From Leptospira barantonii (GTDB lineage Bacteria > Spirochaetota > Leptospiria > Leptospirales > Leptospiraceae): DNA of 64,000 bases. Below are positions 27,306-40,898 of the stretch, one piece after another; within the stretch, counting starts at the first letter, position 1, and each line of letters opens with the position of its first letter. The notes beneath the pieces are model-generated. The model saw only the letters and a program-made list of their open reading frames with translations. It made no database searches and was not told the origin of the DNA. Location of the stretch: NCBI RefSeq assembly GCF_002811925.1, contig NZ_NPDS01000004.1, positions 186,001 through 250,000 of the forward strand. The letters run 5' to 3'. The position numbers were made by a program, and so were the translations under genes.

Positions 27306-28385
27306 ATGAAAAAAGTTCTTTGGATCGCAAACGCAGACGCAAGAGGGCATCTATTTCGTGCTCACTTGGCGTGGACGGTTTTGAGAACTTCCGAAATTCA
27401 CGTTTCCATCGTAACTACCAACGCGGACGGAAAAAAATTTCTGGAGGCTTTGGGAACTACATCTGCTGTTCTTCCGGGCAACTATCGATTGTATTATGAT
27501 TCCAGACAAAACCTAATTCGAATTCTCACCGTTTTTAAAATGGCATTCTACTTATTATTCGGAAATGCAGTGAGAGATCTTTTATTTCTGAAGAAAATTT
27601 CCAAAGAGTTCGATTTGATTTTGAACGATCTACATCCGGTTCCGATCTTTGCGTCTAAGTTTTTTACCGTCGATATCATACATGTATACGGGGAAAATCT
27701 TTGGCTTACGATCGAGAATTATTTTTTCGGAATCGCTCCGAGGTTCTTTGCAATTTTTTTCAGAGATACGGTTCGAAAGTTAAAAAATCAATCCAAAGGA
27801 AATATCGTCCATTCTCTGATCCAACAAGAACGTAAAGCCGATGAAATTTATTTACCGCCGCTCGTTCATTTTACTCCTCGAAAAAAAAGTAAAAACACGG
27901 CTCTCGTTTATTTGAATCCTTATTTTTCGGATTCGTATTTGGCCGAGTCGCTCGAAGAGGCCTTGGACGATTTGAAAATTCCGTATGTCGCAATCGGAGA
28001 ACAATACGCACATAGAAAAAATTGGAGAAGTTACGATACGAATTTTTCAAAGATTCTCTCAGAATCAAAACTCGTAATCTCCGCTCCCGGAATGAATCTT
28101 CTGGCGCAGGTTCTCTATCACAGGGTTCCTTATCTTGCTTTATCGACGGATCAGCCGGAGCAGGAGAAAAATCTGGAAGTTTTAAAAAAGATAGATTCTA
28201 AACTGTTTACTTCCATCGACGTTTCCAACCAAACCGATCTGTATCCTTTGCTGATTCAGAATATTAGAATTCTTTTAACTCAAAAAAGAAATCAGAACTC
28301 GAACACTTTTCCGAATTTGAAAAACTCAAGTGACTTGTGGACATCCACAATTCGTTATTTTTTAGAACACGAGGTAAAACGATGA
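27306..28385 (+). CDS. GT-B-fold glycosyltransferase-like protein
   Basis: A 359-residue protein. The N-terminus KKVLWIANADARGHLFRA resembles the glycine/histidine loop of MurG/UGT-type GT-B enzymes, and the C-terminal half has the donor-site-like VISAPGMNLLAQVLYHRVPYLALSTDQPEQEKN, which matches the layout of family 28/1 enzymes where a Gly-rich turn is followed by a conserved Glu/Gln-rich loop. It would transfer a sugar from a nucleotide sugar to an acceptor at the membrane; substrates are unknown. One 60-base line within it (27541-27600) is only 30% G+C by hand count, far below the window's norm. It overlaps the GT2 gene by ATGA. Confidence 0.65.
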   Translation: MKKVLWIANADARGHLFRAHLAWTVLRTSEIHVSIVTTNADGKKFLEALGTTSAVLPGNYRLYYDSRQNLIRILTVFKMAFYLLFGNAVRDLLFLKKISKEFDLILNDLHPVPIFASKFFTVDIIHVYGENLWLTIENYFFGIAPRFFAIFFRDTVRKLKNQSKGNIVHSLIQQERKADEIYLPPLVHFTPRKKSKNTALVYLNPYFSDSYLAESLEEALDDLKIPYVAIGEQYAHRKNWRSYDTNFSKILSESKLVISAPGMNLLAQVLYHRVPYLALSTDQPEQEKNLEVLKKIDSKLFTSIDVSNQTDLYPLLIQNIRILLTQKRNQNSNTFPNLKNSSDLWTSTIRYFLEHEVKR

Positions 28386-29416
28386 AAGACGTTGCATTGA
28401 TATTAGAAACGAATAATTTACGAGGTGGCTCGGAAGACCGAGAGAAAATTTTGCACGGTTTAACGCGTTTATTCCTTCATTACAAAAATCAAACCCTGGA
28501 TATAAAAACTTTAAAGGAAATCATCGTAACCCACGATGGAATTTCCGAAACGGAAAAAGCGAAGGTGATTCGCACAACGGAACTCAAAAATCTAAAATTC
28601 TTACAGATCTCTCCGCTCGACAATTATTATCAGGCCAAGGAATTGGGGTTTCAGGCGAGTACGGCCGCAATCGTAGTCTTTGCGGATTCCGATTGTGTTC
28701 CGGTAAACGAGTGGTTGGAGAAAATTCTTCTGCCTTTTGAAACACAATCAGCGCAGGTCGTTTCGGGAAGAACTACATACGATCATTCTCTTTTTGGAAT
28801 CGCCGCAACGACGATCGACTTTATGTATTTCGGCAGTGTCTTGAATCCGACGAAAACGAAAAATTTTTACGCGAACAACATCGCGTTTCGAAGAGAATTA
28901 TTCGATCGTTATCATTTCGTTCCGATCGAAGGTCAGTATCGGGGACAATGTCAGGCTTTGGGTTTAAAACTTTTGAAGGATGGCGTTCCGATTCATTTTG
29001 TATCGAAGGCAAAAACCATTCATAAATTTCCCGATTCTTTTTTGGAATTGATTCAATTGAGAATTTTTCGAGGACAAGACACGGTGGGTTTGACTCCGTT
29101 TTTGGCAAAGGCCTATCTGCCGAAATCTTTGTTATGGTTGAAAAACTGCGGTCCCGTTTTGCCGATTCTGATCTTGAGTATTCGATTTTTTGCAAGTGTC
29201 TTTTCCATCGACAGACAGGACATGCCGAAAGTAAATTTTGCGCAGAGAATCGTCGTGATTGCTCACATCCTCTTTATCAATGCATTCGATTTTATCGGAA
29301 TGTTACTCGGAAGCGTTCGCAAACTCTTACCGTTTTTTAAAGAAAGGGAAAATCGAACTCTATCGTATCACACGGAATCGCACAATGTATCGAAAACGCA
29401 AATCCGTTCCGTTTGA
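28382..29416 (+). CDS. Family 2 glycosyltransferase
   Basis: About 344 residues from ATG 28382 (the ATGA overlap with the preceding stop decides the start). A GT-A fold is indicated by ALILETNNLRG at the N-terminus, EIIVTHDG, and the metal-binding DxD motif in VVFADSDCVPVNEW near residues 98-111. Two hydrophobic segments near the C-terminus (about 245-272 and 290-315) suggest membrane attachment. It would add a sugar from a nucleotide donor, probably to a lipid made by the preceding gene products. It is the last gene of the chain and ends 15 bases from the convergent SpoIIE-type phosphatase gene. Confidence 0.8.
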   Translation: MKDVALILETNNLRGGSEDREKILHGLTRLFLHYKNQTLDIKTLKEIIVTHDGISETEKAKVIRTTELKNLKFLQISPLDNYYQAKELGFQASTAAIVVFADSDCVPVNEWLEKILLPFETQSAQVVSGRTTYDHSLFGIAATTIDFMYFGSVLNPTKTKNFYANNIAFRRELFDRYHFVPIEGQYRGQCQALGLKLLKDGVPIHFVSKAKTIHKFPDSFLELIQLRIFRGQDTVGLTPFLAKAYLPKSLLWLKNCGPVLPILILSIRFFASVFSIDRQDMPKVNFAQRIVVIAHILFINAFDFIGMLLGSVRKLLPFFKERENRTLSYHTESHNVSKTQIRSV

Positions 29417-29431
29417 AGAGTAAAAACTTTT

Positions 29432-31180
<1,749 letters not shown>

Positions 31181-31290
31181 AAAGGGGGTTAACGGACCGT
31201 TTAAAAGAAGAATTCAATCATTGGACACAAGAAAGTGTTCCCTGTCAAGGAGTTTCGATAACAATTGAAGAATCGAAAATTTGCAAAAAA

Positions 31291-32163
<873 letters not shown>

Positions 32164-32238
32164 GAGAAACAAAAGAATTCTTGTGTGTCCCTCTGTCATC
32201 CAGAAATACGGAACGGAAGGTTACAAAGAGGTTATAGA

Positions 32239-32994
32239 GTGTCTTCGAAAAATCAGGAAACGATCGGAAAGAAGAATGTGATTCTCACGGGAGGAAGCGG
32301 GGGACTCGGTCGTGCCATCGTGGAATCTCTTGTGGCAGAAGGTTACTCCGTCGTGAATCTCGACGTTCAGGCTCCGAAAAAAATTCTTTCCGGAGAATTC
32401 TTTCTCCAAACGGATTTGACGAACGATGAGGATCTTTCTTCTTCCTTATTGAAATGGGAGAATTTGGGTGCCGCCGAAGGTTGGGTTCCTTACGGTTTCA
32501 TTCATTGTGCTGGTTACGGAGGTCCGTATCACTCGATTACCGAAGTTGACTTGGAAGAATGGGATCGAATTTTTTCGATCAATATTCGATCGGCGTTTCG
32601 AATTTCCAAAATGCTCTTGCTTATATTCCAAAAATTGCAATTAGGGAGAATGGTGTTCATCGCGTCTTCCTTATCTTTGATCGGAGCCGCGAATTCGGTC
32701 GCATATTCTTCCTCGAAACACGCGTTGATCGGTTTTGTTCGCTCTCTCGCCGATGAATGGGGTGGCTTTGGGATTACGTCTAACGCGGTCAGCCCGGGTT
32801 ATATGGAAACTTCGATGGGCATTCAGGAGGATCAGGTTTCCGATCATCGAAATAAGATTCTTGCGATGACTCCCTCCCGTAAGATTGCGTCGCCTTCGGA
32901 GATCGCACGAGTCGTTTCGTTTTTGTTAAAAGAAGAATCTTCCTATATCAACGGAGCCAATTGGACTGTCGACGGTGGAATCACCGCGATTTGA
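32239..32994 (+). CDS. Short-chain dehydrogenase/reductase
   Basis: About 251 residues. Start GTG 32239 is chosen because AGAGG lies 7 bases before it; the GTG at 32185 would add 18 residues and overlap the argB start region. The Rossmann motif is [13 protein letters not shown], and the catalytic Ser and YxxxK are in [23 protein letters not shown]. Asp after the second strand (VVNLDVQAP) suggests NAD(H) preference. The C-terminus [12 protein letters not shown] is typical of FabG-like members. Substrate unknown; not in an evident operon. Confidence 0.85.
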   Translation: MSSKNQETIGKKNVILTGGSGGLGRAIVESLVAEGYSVVNLDVQAPKKILSGEFFLQTDLTNDEDLSSSLLKWENLGAAEGWVPYGFIHCAGYGGPYHSITEVDLEEWDRIFSINIRSAFRISKMLLLIFQKLQLGRMVFIASSLSLIGAANSVAYSSSKHALIGFVRSLADEWGGFGITSNAVSPGYMETSMGIQEDQVSDHRNKILAMTPSRKIASPSEIARVVSFLLKEESSYINGANWTVDGGITAI

Positions 32995-33072
32995 TTGCGA
33001 TTTGCGTCTTTTAAAATTCTAATTTTTTTTTAGCAAACATTGTGGAACGACCTTCTTTGTGGTCAGTTGTCG

Positions 33073-33101
33073 GAAAAAGAAAATACCTTTTTCGGTTTTT
33101 T
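33073..33101 (+). terminator. Possible terminator after the SDR gene
   Basis: GAAAAAG (33073-33079) and CTTTTTC (33087-33093) form a stem followed by GG and six T (33096-33101). The stem is A/T-rich, so this is a weak candidate. Nothing else stands out in the 166-base gap. Confidence 0.35.
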
Positions 33102-33160
33102 GAACACGTTTTTATTTTGAAAATCGATACGTTTGATCTTGTTTAAGAACCGTATCCTGT

Positions 33161-33700
33161 ATGGGTTATCTGATTTTAGATTCTGATCAAGAAATTGAAT
33201 CTCCGCTTCAGCAAAGAATTACGATTACTGCAACTCTTCTGATTCCTGAAACGACTTGGATTCGTTATAGTCCGGAGGTTGCGCGGAAACTTCCCAAGAA
33301 AATTCCTTATTTGTTGCGTCGTTATGGTAAGTATCTCACAGCTCTTCCAAGATTAGGGAGGAACGCGAGAACCACTTTGTATCAACCTAGTTTCGGAAAA
33401 GAAACGATGAAAAGAATCAATGTTCGGCTTAGCACCGGTAGTTGGACTTTTTTAGGAACTCTTGCGCAAGTGCATGGGGTGTCTCGTTGTTATCTTTTTA
33501 ATTTTCTTTTGTCGTTGGAGGAGTTAGAAGTCGCGAATTCTATCGTGGATGTTATGAATGCGGGAGTTCCTACGTTCCACCGAAAGTACAAATATATTCT
33601 CGACCTCGATTTAATCAACAACAGCATCACAAGACGGCTACAATGCGAACCGAACGGAATTTTTCTCACATTGGACTACAGAGATTGGTATCCGTCCTGA
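33161..33700 (+). CDS. DUF1564 family protein
   Basis: A 179-residue protein. [26 protein letters not shown] followed by [38 protein letters not shown] (quoted in parts; about residues 50-122) is the hallmark of DUF1564, which I know as a multi-copy family of Leptospira. The middle has an HTH-like feel ([21 protein letters not shown]), so a DNA-binding or ribbon-helix-helix role is possible, but function is unknown. It stands alone between an SDR gene and the convergent M61 peptidase gene, with an 82-base gap containing no clear terminator. Confidence 0.85.
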   Translation: MGYLILDSDQEIESPLQQRITITATLLIPETTWIRYSPEVARKLPKKIPYLLRRYGKYLTALPRLGRNARTTLYQPSFGKETMKRINVRLSTGSWTFLGTLAQVHGVSRCYLFNFLLSLEELEVANSIVDVMNAGVPTFHRKYKYILDLDLINNSITRRLQCEPNGIFLTLDYRDWYPS

Positions 33701-33782
33701 AAAGAAGTGAGAACACGACAAAATTCCTACATTCAAAAACAAAATCGCAAACAACAAAGCCGGTTGGATCCAATTTTCAAAT

Positions 33783-35504
<1,722 letters not shown>

Positions 35505-35984
35505 TCATTTACCGCTGACTTTTGAAATCTCTTGGAGAGTTTCTTCCACGGTTGTAGTAGGGTCAACTTTTCTCCAAACCTTTTGAACCTTTCCATCCGG
35601 AGAAATCAAAAAAGAATCCCGAGAAAGTCCTTTATAAACTTTTCCTCTCCATTCCTGATCTCCGTACACTCCCAACGCTTCGCTGAGTTTATGATCGGGA
35701 TCCGATAAAAGAGGAAAGTTCAGGGAATACTTTTCGATAAAATTTCCATGAGAACCCAAGTCGTCCAAACTCACGCCGTAGACCTTGGCTCCGATTTTTT
35801 TGAATTCTCCAATATTATCCCGATAACTGCAGGCTTGTTTTGTACAACCCGGGGTATCGTCTTTCGGATAAAAATAAAGAAGGGTCCAAGAACCCGCGAT
35901 ATCTTCCGGAAGTTTTACACTCTTTCCTTCCGTACTTTCCAAACTGAGTGCGGGAAGATTTGTTCCTAACATCGAATCTGACAT
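35505..35984 (-). CDS. bcp: Thioredoxin-dependent peroxiredoxin (BCP/PrxQ)
   Basis: A 159-residue PrxQ-type enzyme. The peroxidatic Cys47 in DTPGCTKQ and the resolving Cys52 five residues on (ACSYRD) make it an atypical 2-Cys form. YFYPKDDTPGCT and the later WRKVDP are typical. It reduces hydrogen peroxide and alkyl or lipid hydroperoxides in the cytoplasm. GGAGG 8-9 bases before ATG (35982-35984) supports the start. Its TGA directly abuts the TTG start of the M61 peptidase, so the two form an operon. Confidence 0.93.
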   Translation of the reverse strand: MSDSMLGTNLPALSLESTEGKSVKLPEDIAGSWTLLYFYPKDDTPGCTKQACSYRDNIGEFKKIGAKVYGVSLDDLGSHGNFIEKYSLNFPLLSDPDHKLSEALGVYGDQEWRGKVYKGLSRDSFLISPDGKVQKVWRKVDPTTTVEETLQEISKVSGK

Positions 35985-36163
35985 TCAAATTTCCTCCGTA
36001 AGTAAAAATATAGAATTCGACTGTGATGCAACCGCTTTTCGATACGAAATAAAAGATTTGGAGCGGATTCGAATAAAAATGTTGAAAATTAGACAATCTA
36101 AACTTCTAATCCATATACTTCTCTTCTGAGAACGACATTCTCCTCAAACGGAAAACACTGACT

Positions 36164-38338
36164 TTGAAAACGATCCTATTCTTCCTTTGCGCATTCATTC
36201 CAACTTTGATTTTTTCTGAAAACGAAGAATCTTGGAAACCCATAGATTTAAGAAAAGGAACTTGGATCGCGGTCGACGATTTCAAAAAAGAATATCCGAA
36301 CGGAATCGATTCTTCCCTTTCGAACGTAAAAAAAATCTCGAACTTTCCGATCGTCTTAAATGAAATTTTCGAAACCCCCGTCGGAGTCGGTTTGAAAGAA
36401 TACACGCTTCAAACACGGTTTCAAATCCGAGAGGATCTTTCCAAAACCAAAATCTACAAACCCATCTTTTTATATCTAGAATCCATCGGCGAAAACTGGG
36501 AGATTTTTCTGAACGGACATTCTCTCGATCGGGAAGTTCATCTGGATTCTTCGGGAAAAGATATGCTTTTGCGAAGGACGATCCGTAGTTTTCGTCTTCC
36601 GGTCGATTCAAGTCTTTTAAAACCGGGTGAGAATCTTCTGACCTTTCGTTTGATCGGAGACGTTCCGGCTTCGGCGCTTTCTAAAAACGTGGATCTTGGT
36701 TTTTATATCGACGGGGATTATTCCATCACAACCGAACAAAAACTTTCCGGCGAAATTTCCACGTTAGTCAACCTTTGCTTGAATACGATTTACGTATTCT
36801 TCGGTCTTTATCATCTTTTGATTTACGCAAAACGAAGAGAGGATCGATACAATCTTTACTTCGGAATTTTCAGCGTTTTTATGGCGCTTTATTCCCTTTC
36901 CAGATCGAACATCGCGTTCGACGTGATTCACGATACGACCTGGATTACAAGAATCGAATACGCCACCGTTTCGCTTTTATCTCCCTTGTTTCTTCTGTTT
37001 ATGCAGGATTATTTTTACGGAAGAGCCAAGTTCTCAAAAGTTCTTTTCGGAATTCTCGTCTTAAACCTGATCATCGCGGCGGTAACTCTTGTCGAACCGT
37101 TTCGTTATACGATGACAAGCCTTCGACTTTGGCAGATTTCCATTCTTCCCACGCTTTTGTATCTTTTGTATTTTATGAGCAAGGCGGTTTATCTAAGAAA
37201 GAAGGACGCGATTCTTTTGGCGACGAGCATGTTCACGGTTGTGTTTATCGCGGTTTACGACGTGATCGATTCCGTTTTCTTTCAATCGGGAATTCGTTTT
37301 ACTCAGTTTGCGTATTTCTTGTTCGTAGTCGCGTTAACCACCATTCTCGCGAACCGTTTTATCTCTTTGTATCGTCAATCCGAAGACTTAAACATCGAAC
37401 TCAGTCAACAAAAACTCGAACTCGCAAGACAGAAGAATGCGTTCTTCCGTTTTGTTCCGGTTCAATTCTTAAACGTTCTCGGAAAAGATTCCGCTGTGGA
37501 AGTGAATCTGGGAGATTCCGTTCTCAAAGAAATGAGCGTTTTGTTTACGGATATTCGTTCGTTTACTACGATTTCGGAACAGATGACGCCGGAAGAAAAC
37601 TTTCGTTTTATCAACGACTATCTTGCGAGTATGGAACCCGTGATTCAAAGACACGAAGGTTTTGTGGATAAGTTTATGGGAGACGGAATTCTCGCTCTTT
37701 TCTCCGGAGAAGGTGAAGCGATGAACCCGAACCTTCACGGTAAAACTTCGGCGGACAAGGCGATTCTTGCGGCGATCGAGATGAAAAAGAAAGTGCAGGC
37801 GATCAACGCGGAAGCAAAAGATTCTCACTTTAGAGGTTTAAAAATTGGAATCGGGATCAACACGGGAAATCTGATGCTCGGAACCGTGGGAAGTCGTTCC
37901 AGACTCGATACGACCGTGATCGGTGATACGGTTAACGTGGCTTCTCGTTTGGAAAGTTTAACGAACCTTTACCGAGCCGATATTCTCATTACGAAGAATA
38001 CTCTTTCTTCGATGACGATCGCGGACGGTCTTGCGATCCGCGAAATCGATTCCGTTGTGGTCAAAGGGAAAACCGATCCGATCATCATCTATGAAGTATA
38101 CGAAGCGGACGCGCCTCATATCCGCAAACTCAAGGACACAACTCTTCCTTTGATTACGAGAGGAATCATTCTTTACAAAGTCGCGGATTTTCAAGAAGCT
38201 CTCATCAATTTTGAACAAGCGCTCAAGGTTTTTCCGGAAGACATCGTTTCGATTTTGTATCGGAAACGTTGTCAGGAATACATCGCTTCTCCTCCGACCG
38301 GAAACTGGATCGGAGTTCAACATCTTCTCGAAAAGTAA
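36164..38338 (+). CDS. 7TMR-DISM class III adenylate cyclase
   Basis: A 724-residue protein. A signal peptide (ILFFLCAFIPTLIFS) is followed by a periplasmic jelly-roll sensor domain (about 30-185), seven hydrophobic segments (about 195-400), a coiled-coil linker (ELSQQKLELARQKNAFF) and a class III cyclase domain (about 430-640). Metal-binding Asp residues are in VLFTDIRSFT and FMGDGILALF, and NVASRLE holds the transition-state pair. A TPR-like segment ends the protein (YKVADFQEALINFEQAL). It should make cAMP in answer to a periplasmic signal. The start is TTG (36164-36166), needed for the signal peptide; the ribosome binding site is poor. Same sensor layout as the diguanylate cyclase at 2921 and the kinase at 46686. 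Confidence 0.87.
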   Translation: MKTILFFLCAFIPTLIFSENEESWKPIDLRKGTWIAVDDFKKEYPNGIDSSLSNVKKISNFPIVLNEIFETPVGVGLKEYTLQTRFQIREDLSKTKIYKPIFLYLESIGENWEIFLNGHSLDREVHLDSSGKDMLLRRTIRSFRLPVDSSLLKPGENLLTFRLIGDVPASALSKNVDLGFYIDGDYSITTEQKLSGEISTLVNLCLNTIYVFFGLYHLLIYAKRREDRYNLYFGIFSVFMALYSLSRSNIAFDVIHDTTWITRIEYATVSLLSPLFLLFMQDYFYGRAKFSKVLFGILVLNLIIAAVTLVEPFRYTMTSLRLWQISILPTLLYLLYFMSKAVYLRKKDAILLATSMFTVVFIAVYDVIDSVFFQSGIRFTQFAYFLFVVALTTILANRFISLYRQSEDLNIELSQQKLELARQKNAFFRFVPVQFLNVLGKDSAVEVNLGDSVLKEMSVLFTDIRSFTTISEQMTPEENFRFINDYLASMEPVIQRHEGFVDKFMGDGILALFSGEGEAMNPNLHGKTSADKAILAAIEMKKKVQAINAEAKDSHFRGLKIGIGINTGNLMLGTVGSRSRLDTTVIGDTVNVASRLESLTNLYRADILITKNTLSSMTIADGLAIREIDSVVVKGKTDPIIIYEVYEADAPHIRKLKDTTLPLITRGIILYKVADFQEALINFEQALKVFPEDIVSILYRKRCQEYIASPPTGNWIGVQHLLEK

Positions 38339-38420
38339 ACTATTCTTTCCAAACAATCGTTGCCAAAGTCCATTCTCCCCGAAAGATTGGATTGCCGCGA
38401 GCGGATCTCCGACTCTGCGA

Positions 38421-38440
38421 CCGCCGCGCAAGCGCGGCGG
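38421..38440. repeat. GC-rich perfect hairpin in intergenic gap
   Basis: CCGCCGCGCAAGCGCGGCGG is self-complementary except for the central AA, giving a 7- to 9-bp G/C-only stem. It lies between the cyclase stop (38338) and the 4-TM gene (38492). No T run follows in either direction, so it is not a standard terminator. It may be a repeated extragenic element or a protein-binding hairpin. Confidence 0.6.
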
Positions 38441-38491
38441 CTCTCGATTTAAAATTGAAAACAACGACTTTCAAAAAGGAAACGCTGGTTT

Positions 38492-38860
38492 ATGATTTCT
38501 TACACAGTATATAAAATGGTCCATATTTTCGGAATCCTTCTTCTTTTCACCGCGCTCGGCGGTGTGACTCTTCACGTTCTCAACGGAGGCGGCCGAGAAT
38601 TCTCCAATCGAAAAATCGTGGCGATCACACACGGGATCGGTCTCTTCTTAATCCTGTTAGGCGGATTCGGAATGCTCGCGAGACTTGGAATCCTTTGGCC
38701 TTGGCCGGGTTGGGTAATCGCAAAATTTGCAATCTGGCTCGCATACGGCGGGCTTTTAACGGCGGTTTACAAAAAACCGAGCCTGGGAAAGGTCTTCTGG
38801 TTCGGCTTTCCTCTTTTAGGTGTTGTAGTTTCGTACATCGTTCTCTACAAACCTTTCTGA
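38492..38860 (+). CDS. Small four-helix membrane protein
   Basis: A 122-residue protein with four membrane segments (about 7-27, 41-62, 70-90 and 100-120). The N-terminal His in YTVYKMVHIFGILLLF and the Trp-Pro-rich loop LGILWPWPGWVIAK recall SirB/DUF2269-like small integral membrane proteins, some of which bind heme or assist respiratory complexes. I cannot assign a function. AAGGAAA upstream of ATG 38492 supports the start. Confidence 0.65.
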   Translation: MISYTVYKMVHIFGILLLFTALGGVTLHVLNGGGREFSNRKIVAITHGIGLFLILLGGFGMLARLGILWPWPGWVIAKFAIWLAYGGLLTAVYKKPSLGKVFWFGFPLLGVVVSYIVLYKPF

Positions 38861-38941
38861 TCGTTTCGTTGGAACGATTGAATTGACTTTCAAAAAATAA
38901 AACAGTAGGATACGAACACATATCCGAGGGAACCAAAAGAG

Positions 38942-40045
38942 ATGGCAAAAGCTTCCGCAACTAAAACCGCTTCCACTTCCAAAACAAAAAAGGATTCTTC
39001 GCTGAAACCGATTCACGATTTTTTAGGTTCGAGGGATCTACCACATCCCGTGGACCGTCTGGAAGACGTTCGTCGTCGTGCTCGCAAATTTCGGGAGAAG
39101 ATGTTATCCGGTTCCCAGGTGGTCTTTTACAGGTCGTACGATCTGGTACGAGTTCCGTATCCTACACGTTATGCGCTCTTAAACGCATACAGCCTTCCGA
39201 CTCCATACATGCACATACTGAACCGGCTTTTTATCGTTCAGTATAGAACCTCCGAAGGAATCAAAACACTTTTGTTTTCCCCTTCGGATCTCGACGGAAA
39301 CGCGGAAACTCCTTTTTTCAAAAGACTCTCCGAAAGTTTCGGACCGCTTCAATCCATCGGTAAAAAGATCATCGCACCGATCTTAAACACCGTGGAAGAA
39401 TGTCTGCAAGACGCGGGAATTTCTCCCGAGAAAGTGGATTACATTTCATACGATCATCTTCATACACAGGACATTCGCAAGTGGTTGGGCGCCAACGGTG
39501 AAAAAGGATATTTCCCAAACGCAAAACTTTTGGTGATGAGACAGGAATGGGATTCCGTACAAGGACTTCTTCCTCCACAATCGGATTGGTATTGTCCGAA
39601 CGGAACCGGAGGTGTTGCGAGCAATCGTATCATTGTTCTCGACGGCGACGTCGAACTTGGACAAGGGGTTGCGCTCATCCGCACGCCGGGACATACCGCG
39701 GGCAATCATTCTCTTGTGGCTCATACACCCGAAGGGATTTTCGTTTCGAGTGAGAATGGAGTGAGCGCGGACAGTTATTCTCCTTTAAAATCGCGCATCC
39801 CGGGCGTTAAGAAATACGCAAAAGCGACCGGAATGGAAGTGATCCTAAACGGAAACACTCTCGAGATCGGATTGGAACAATACATTTCCATGGTTCAGGA
39901 AAAGGAAATGGCGGGAATTTCCTCGCGCAATCCGGACTTTTACAACGTTACGCCTTCTTCGGAAATGACGAGTTATTGGCTTTTTCCGGGAACGGCTCCG
40001 ACTTTCAGCTTCGGAAGATTGTCTTTCGGTTCTCCCGTAACCTAA
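38942..40045 (+). CDS. Metallo-beta-lactamase-fold hydrolase-like protein
   Basis: A 367-residue protein. After a Lys/Thr/Ser-rich N-terminal 20 residues and a 120-residue extra region, an MBL fold appears: DHLHTQDIRKW (about 171-181) corresponds to the HxHxxD metal motif (His-Leu-His-Thr-Gln-Asp) and RTPGHTAGNHS holds the next His. The N-terminal part (HPVDRLEDVRRRARKFREKMLSG) is unlike common MBL enzymes. It may hydrolyse an ester, lactone or thioester; the substrate is unknown. GAGGGAA precedes the ATG. The SDR gene begins 16 bases later, so they are likely co-transcribed. Confidence 0.75.
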   Translation: MAKASATKTASTSKTKKDSSLKPIHDFLGSRDLPHPVDRLEDVRRRARKFREKMLSGSQVVFYRSYDLVRVPYPTRYALLNAYSLPTPYMHILNRLFIVQYRTSEGIKTLLFSPSDLDGNAETPFFKRLSESFGPLQSIGKKIIAPILNTVEECLQDAGISPEKVDYISYDHLHTQDIRKWLGANGEKGYFPNAKLLVMRQEWDSVQGLLPPQSDWYCPNGTGGVASNRIIVLDGDVELGQGVALIRTPGHTAGNHSLVAHTPEGIFVSSENGVSADSYSPLKSRIPGVKKYAKATGMEVILNGNTLEIGLEQYISMVQEKEMAGISSRNPDFYNVTPSSEMTSYWLFPGTAPTFSFGRLSFGSPVT

Positions 40046-40061
40046 ATAAGGAAAAAAGAAT

Positions 40062-40868
40062 ATGATTTTATTCATCACTGGATGTGCAGGCGGTCTTGGA
40101 AAAAAATTGGCCGAAGACGCCTTTGCGGCGGGTCATTCGATTTTGATTACGGACATCAACGAGAAGGAACTTAAAAAATTCTCAGCTCCTTGGAAAAACG
40201 AAAAGGATCGGGTTCTTGTTTCCAAACTCGACGTAACTTCTCCTTCCGATTGGAAAAAAGTTATGGATCTCGCGTATAAAAAATGGGGAAGAGTCGACGC
40301 GCTCCTAAACGTTGCCGGCTATCTTTTACCCGGTTATATCTACGAGGTCCCCGCGAATCAAATCGATCGTCACATGGACATCAACGCTAAAGGTGTGATG
40401 TATGGAACGAGAGAAGCCGCAACAAGAATGGTTGCGGGAGGCGCGGGTCATATCGTAAACATCGCTTCGTTGGCGGGAGTCGCTCCGATTTCGGGGATCT
40501 CCTTATATTCCACTTCCAAGTTTGCGGTCAGAGGATTCTCCCTTGCAATCGCTCAAGAACTCAAAGAGAAGAACGTTTACATATCCGTGGTTTGTCCGGA
40601 TGCGATCAAAACTCCGATGCTCGATCTTCAAAAAGATTACGAACAAGCTTCCATGACTTTTTCCGGAGATAAGGTTCTTACCGTGGAAGAGGTTTCCAAA
40701 ATCGTTCTTGGGAAGGTTCTTACGAAAAAACCTCTCGAGGTTTTGATTCCGGGAAGCAGAGGAATTCTCGCAAAGATCGGAAATTTATTTCCCGCTATGA
40801 CCGGAAGCCTCGGGCCAATGCTTCGAAAGAAAGGTCTGAAAAAACAAGCCGTTTATTCGAAAGGTTAA
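40062..40868 (+). CDS. Short-chain dehydrogenase/reductase
   Basis: A 268-residue SDR. LFITGCAGGLGKKLAEDA is the nucleotide-binding loop; Asp in ILITDINEKEL suggests NAD(H); the catalytic Ser-Tyr-Lys set lies in NIASLAGVAPISGISLYSTSKFAVRGF. The C-terminal extension (KKPLEVLIPGSRGILAKIGNLFPAM) is like that of SDRs acting on lipids or retinol-like substrates. AAGGA before the ATG. It lies between an MBL-fold gene and a transporter gene on the same strand, possibly one transcript. Confidence 0.85.
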   Translation: MILFITGCAGGLGKKLAEDAFAAGHSILITDINEKELKKFSAPWKNEKDRVLVSKLDVTSPSDWKKVMDLAYKKWGRVDALLNVAGYLLPGYIYEVPANQIDRHMDINAKGVMYGTREAATRMVAGGAGHIVNIASLAGVAPISGISLYSTSKFAVRGFSLAIAQELKEKNVYISVVCPDAIKTPMLDLQKDYEQASMTFSGDKVLTVEEVSKIVLGKVLTKKPLEVLIPGSRGILAKIGNLFPAMTGSLGPMLRKKGLKKQAVYSKG

Positions 40869-40898
40869 GTCTTAGGAAGAATTCTTCCCAAGTTTACG

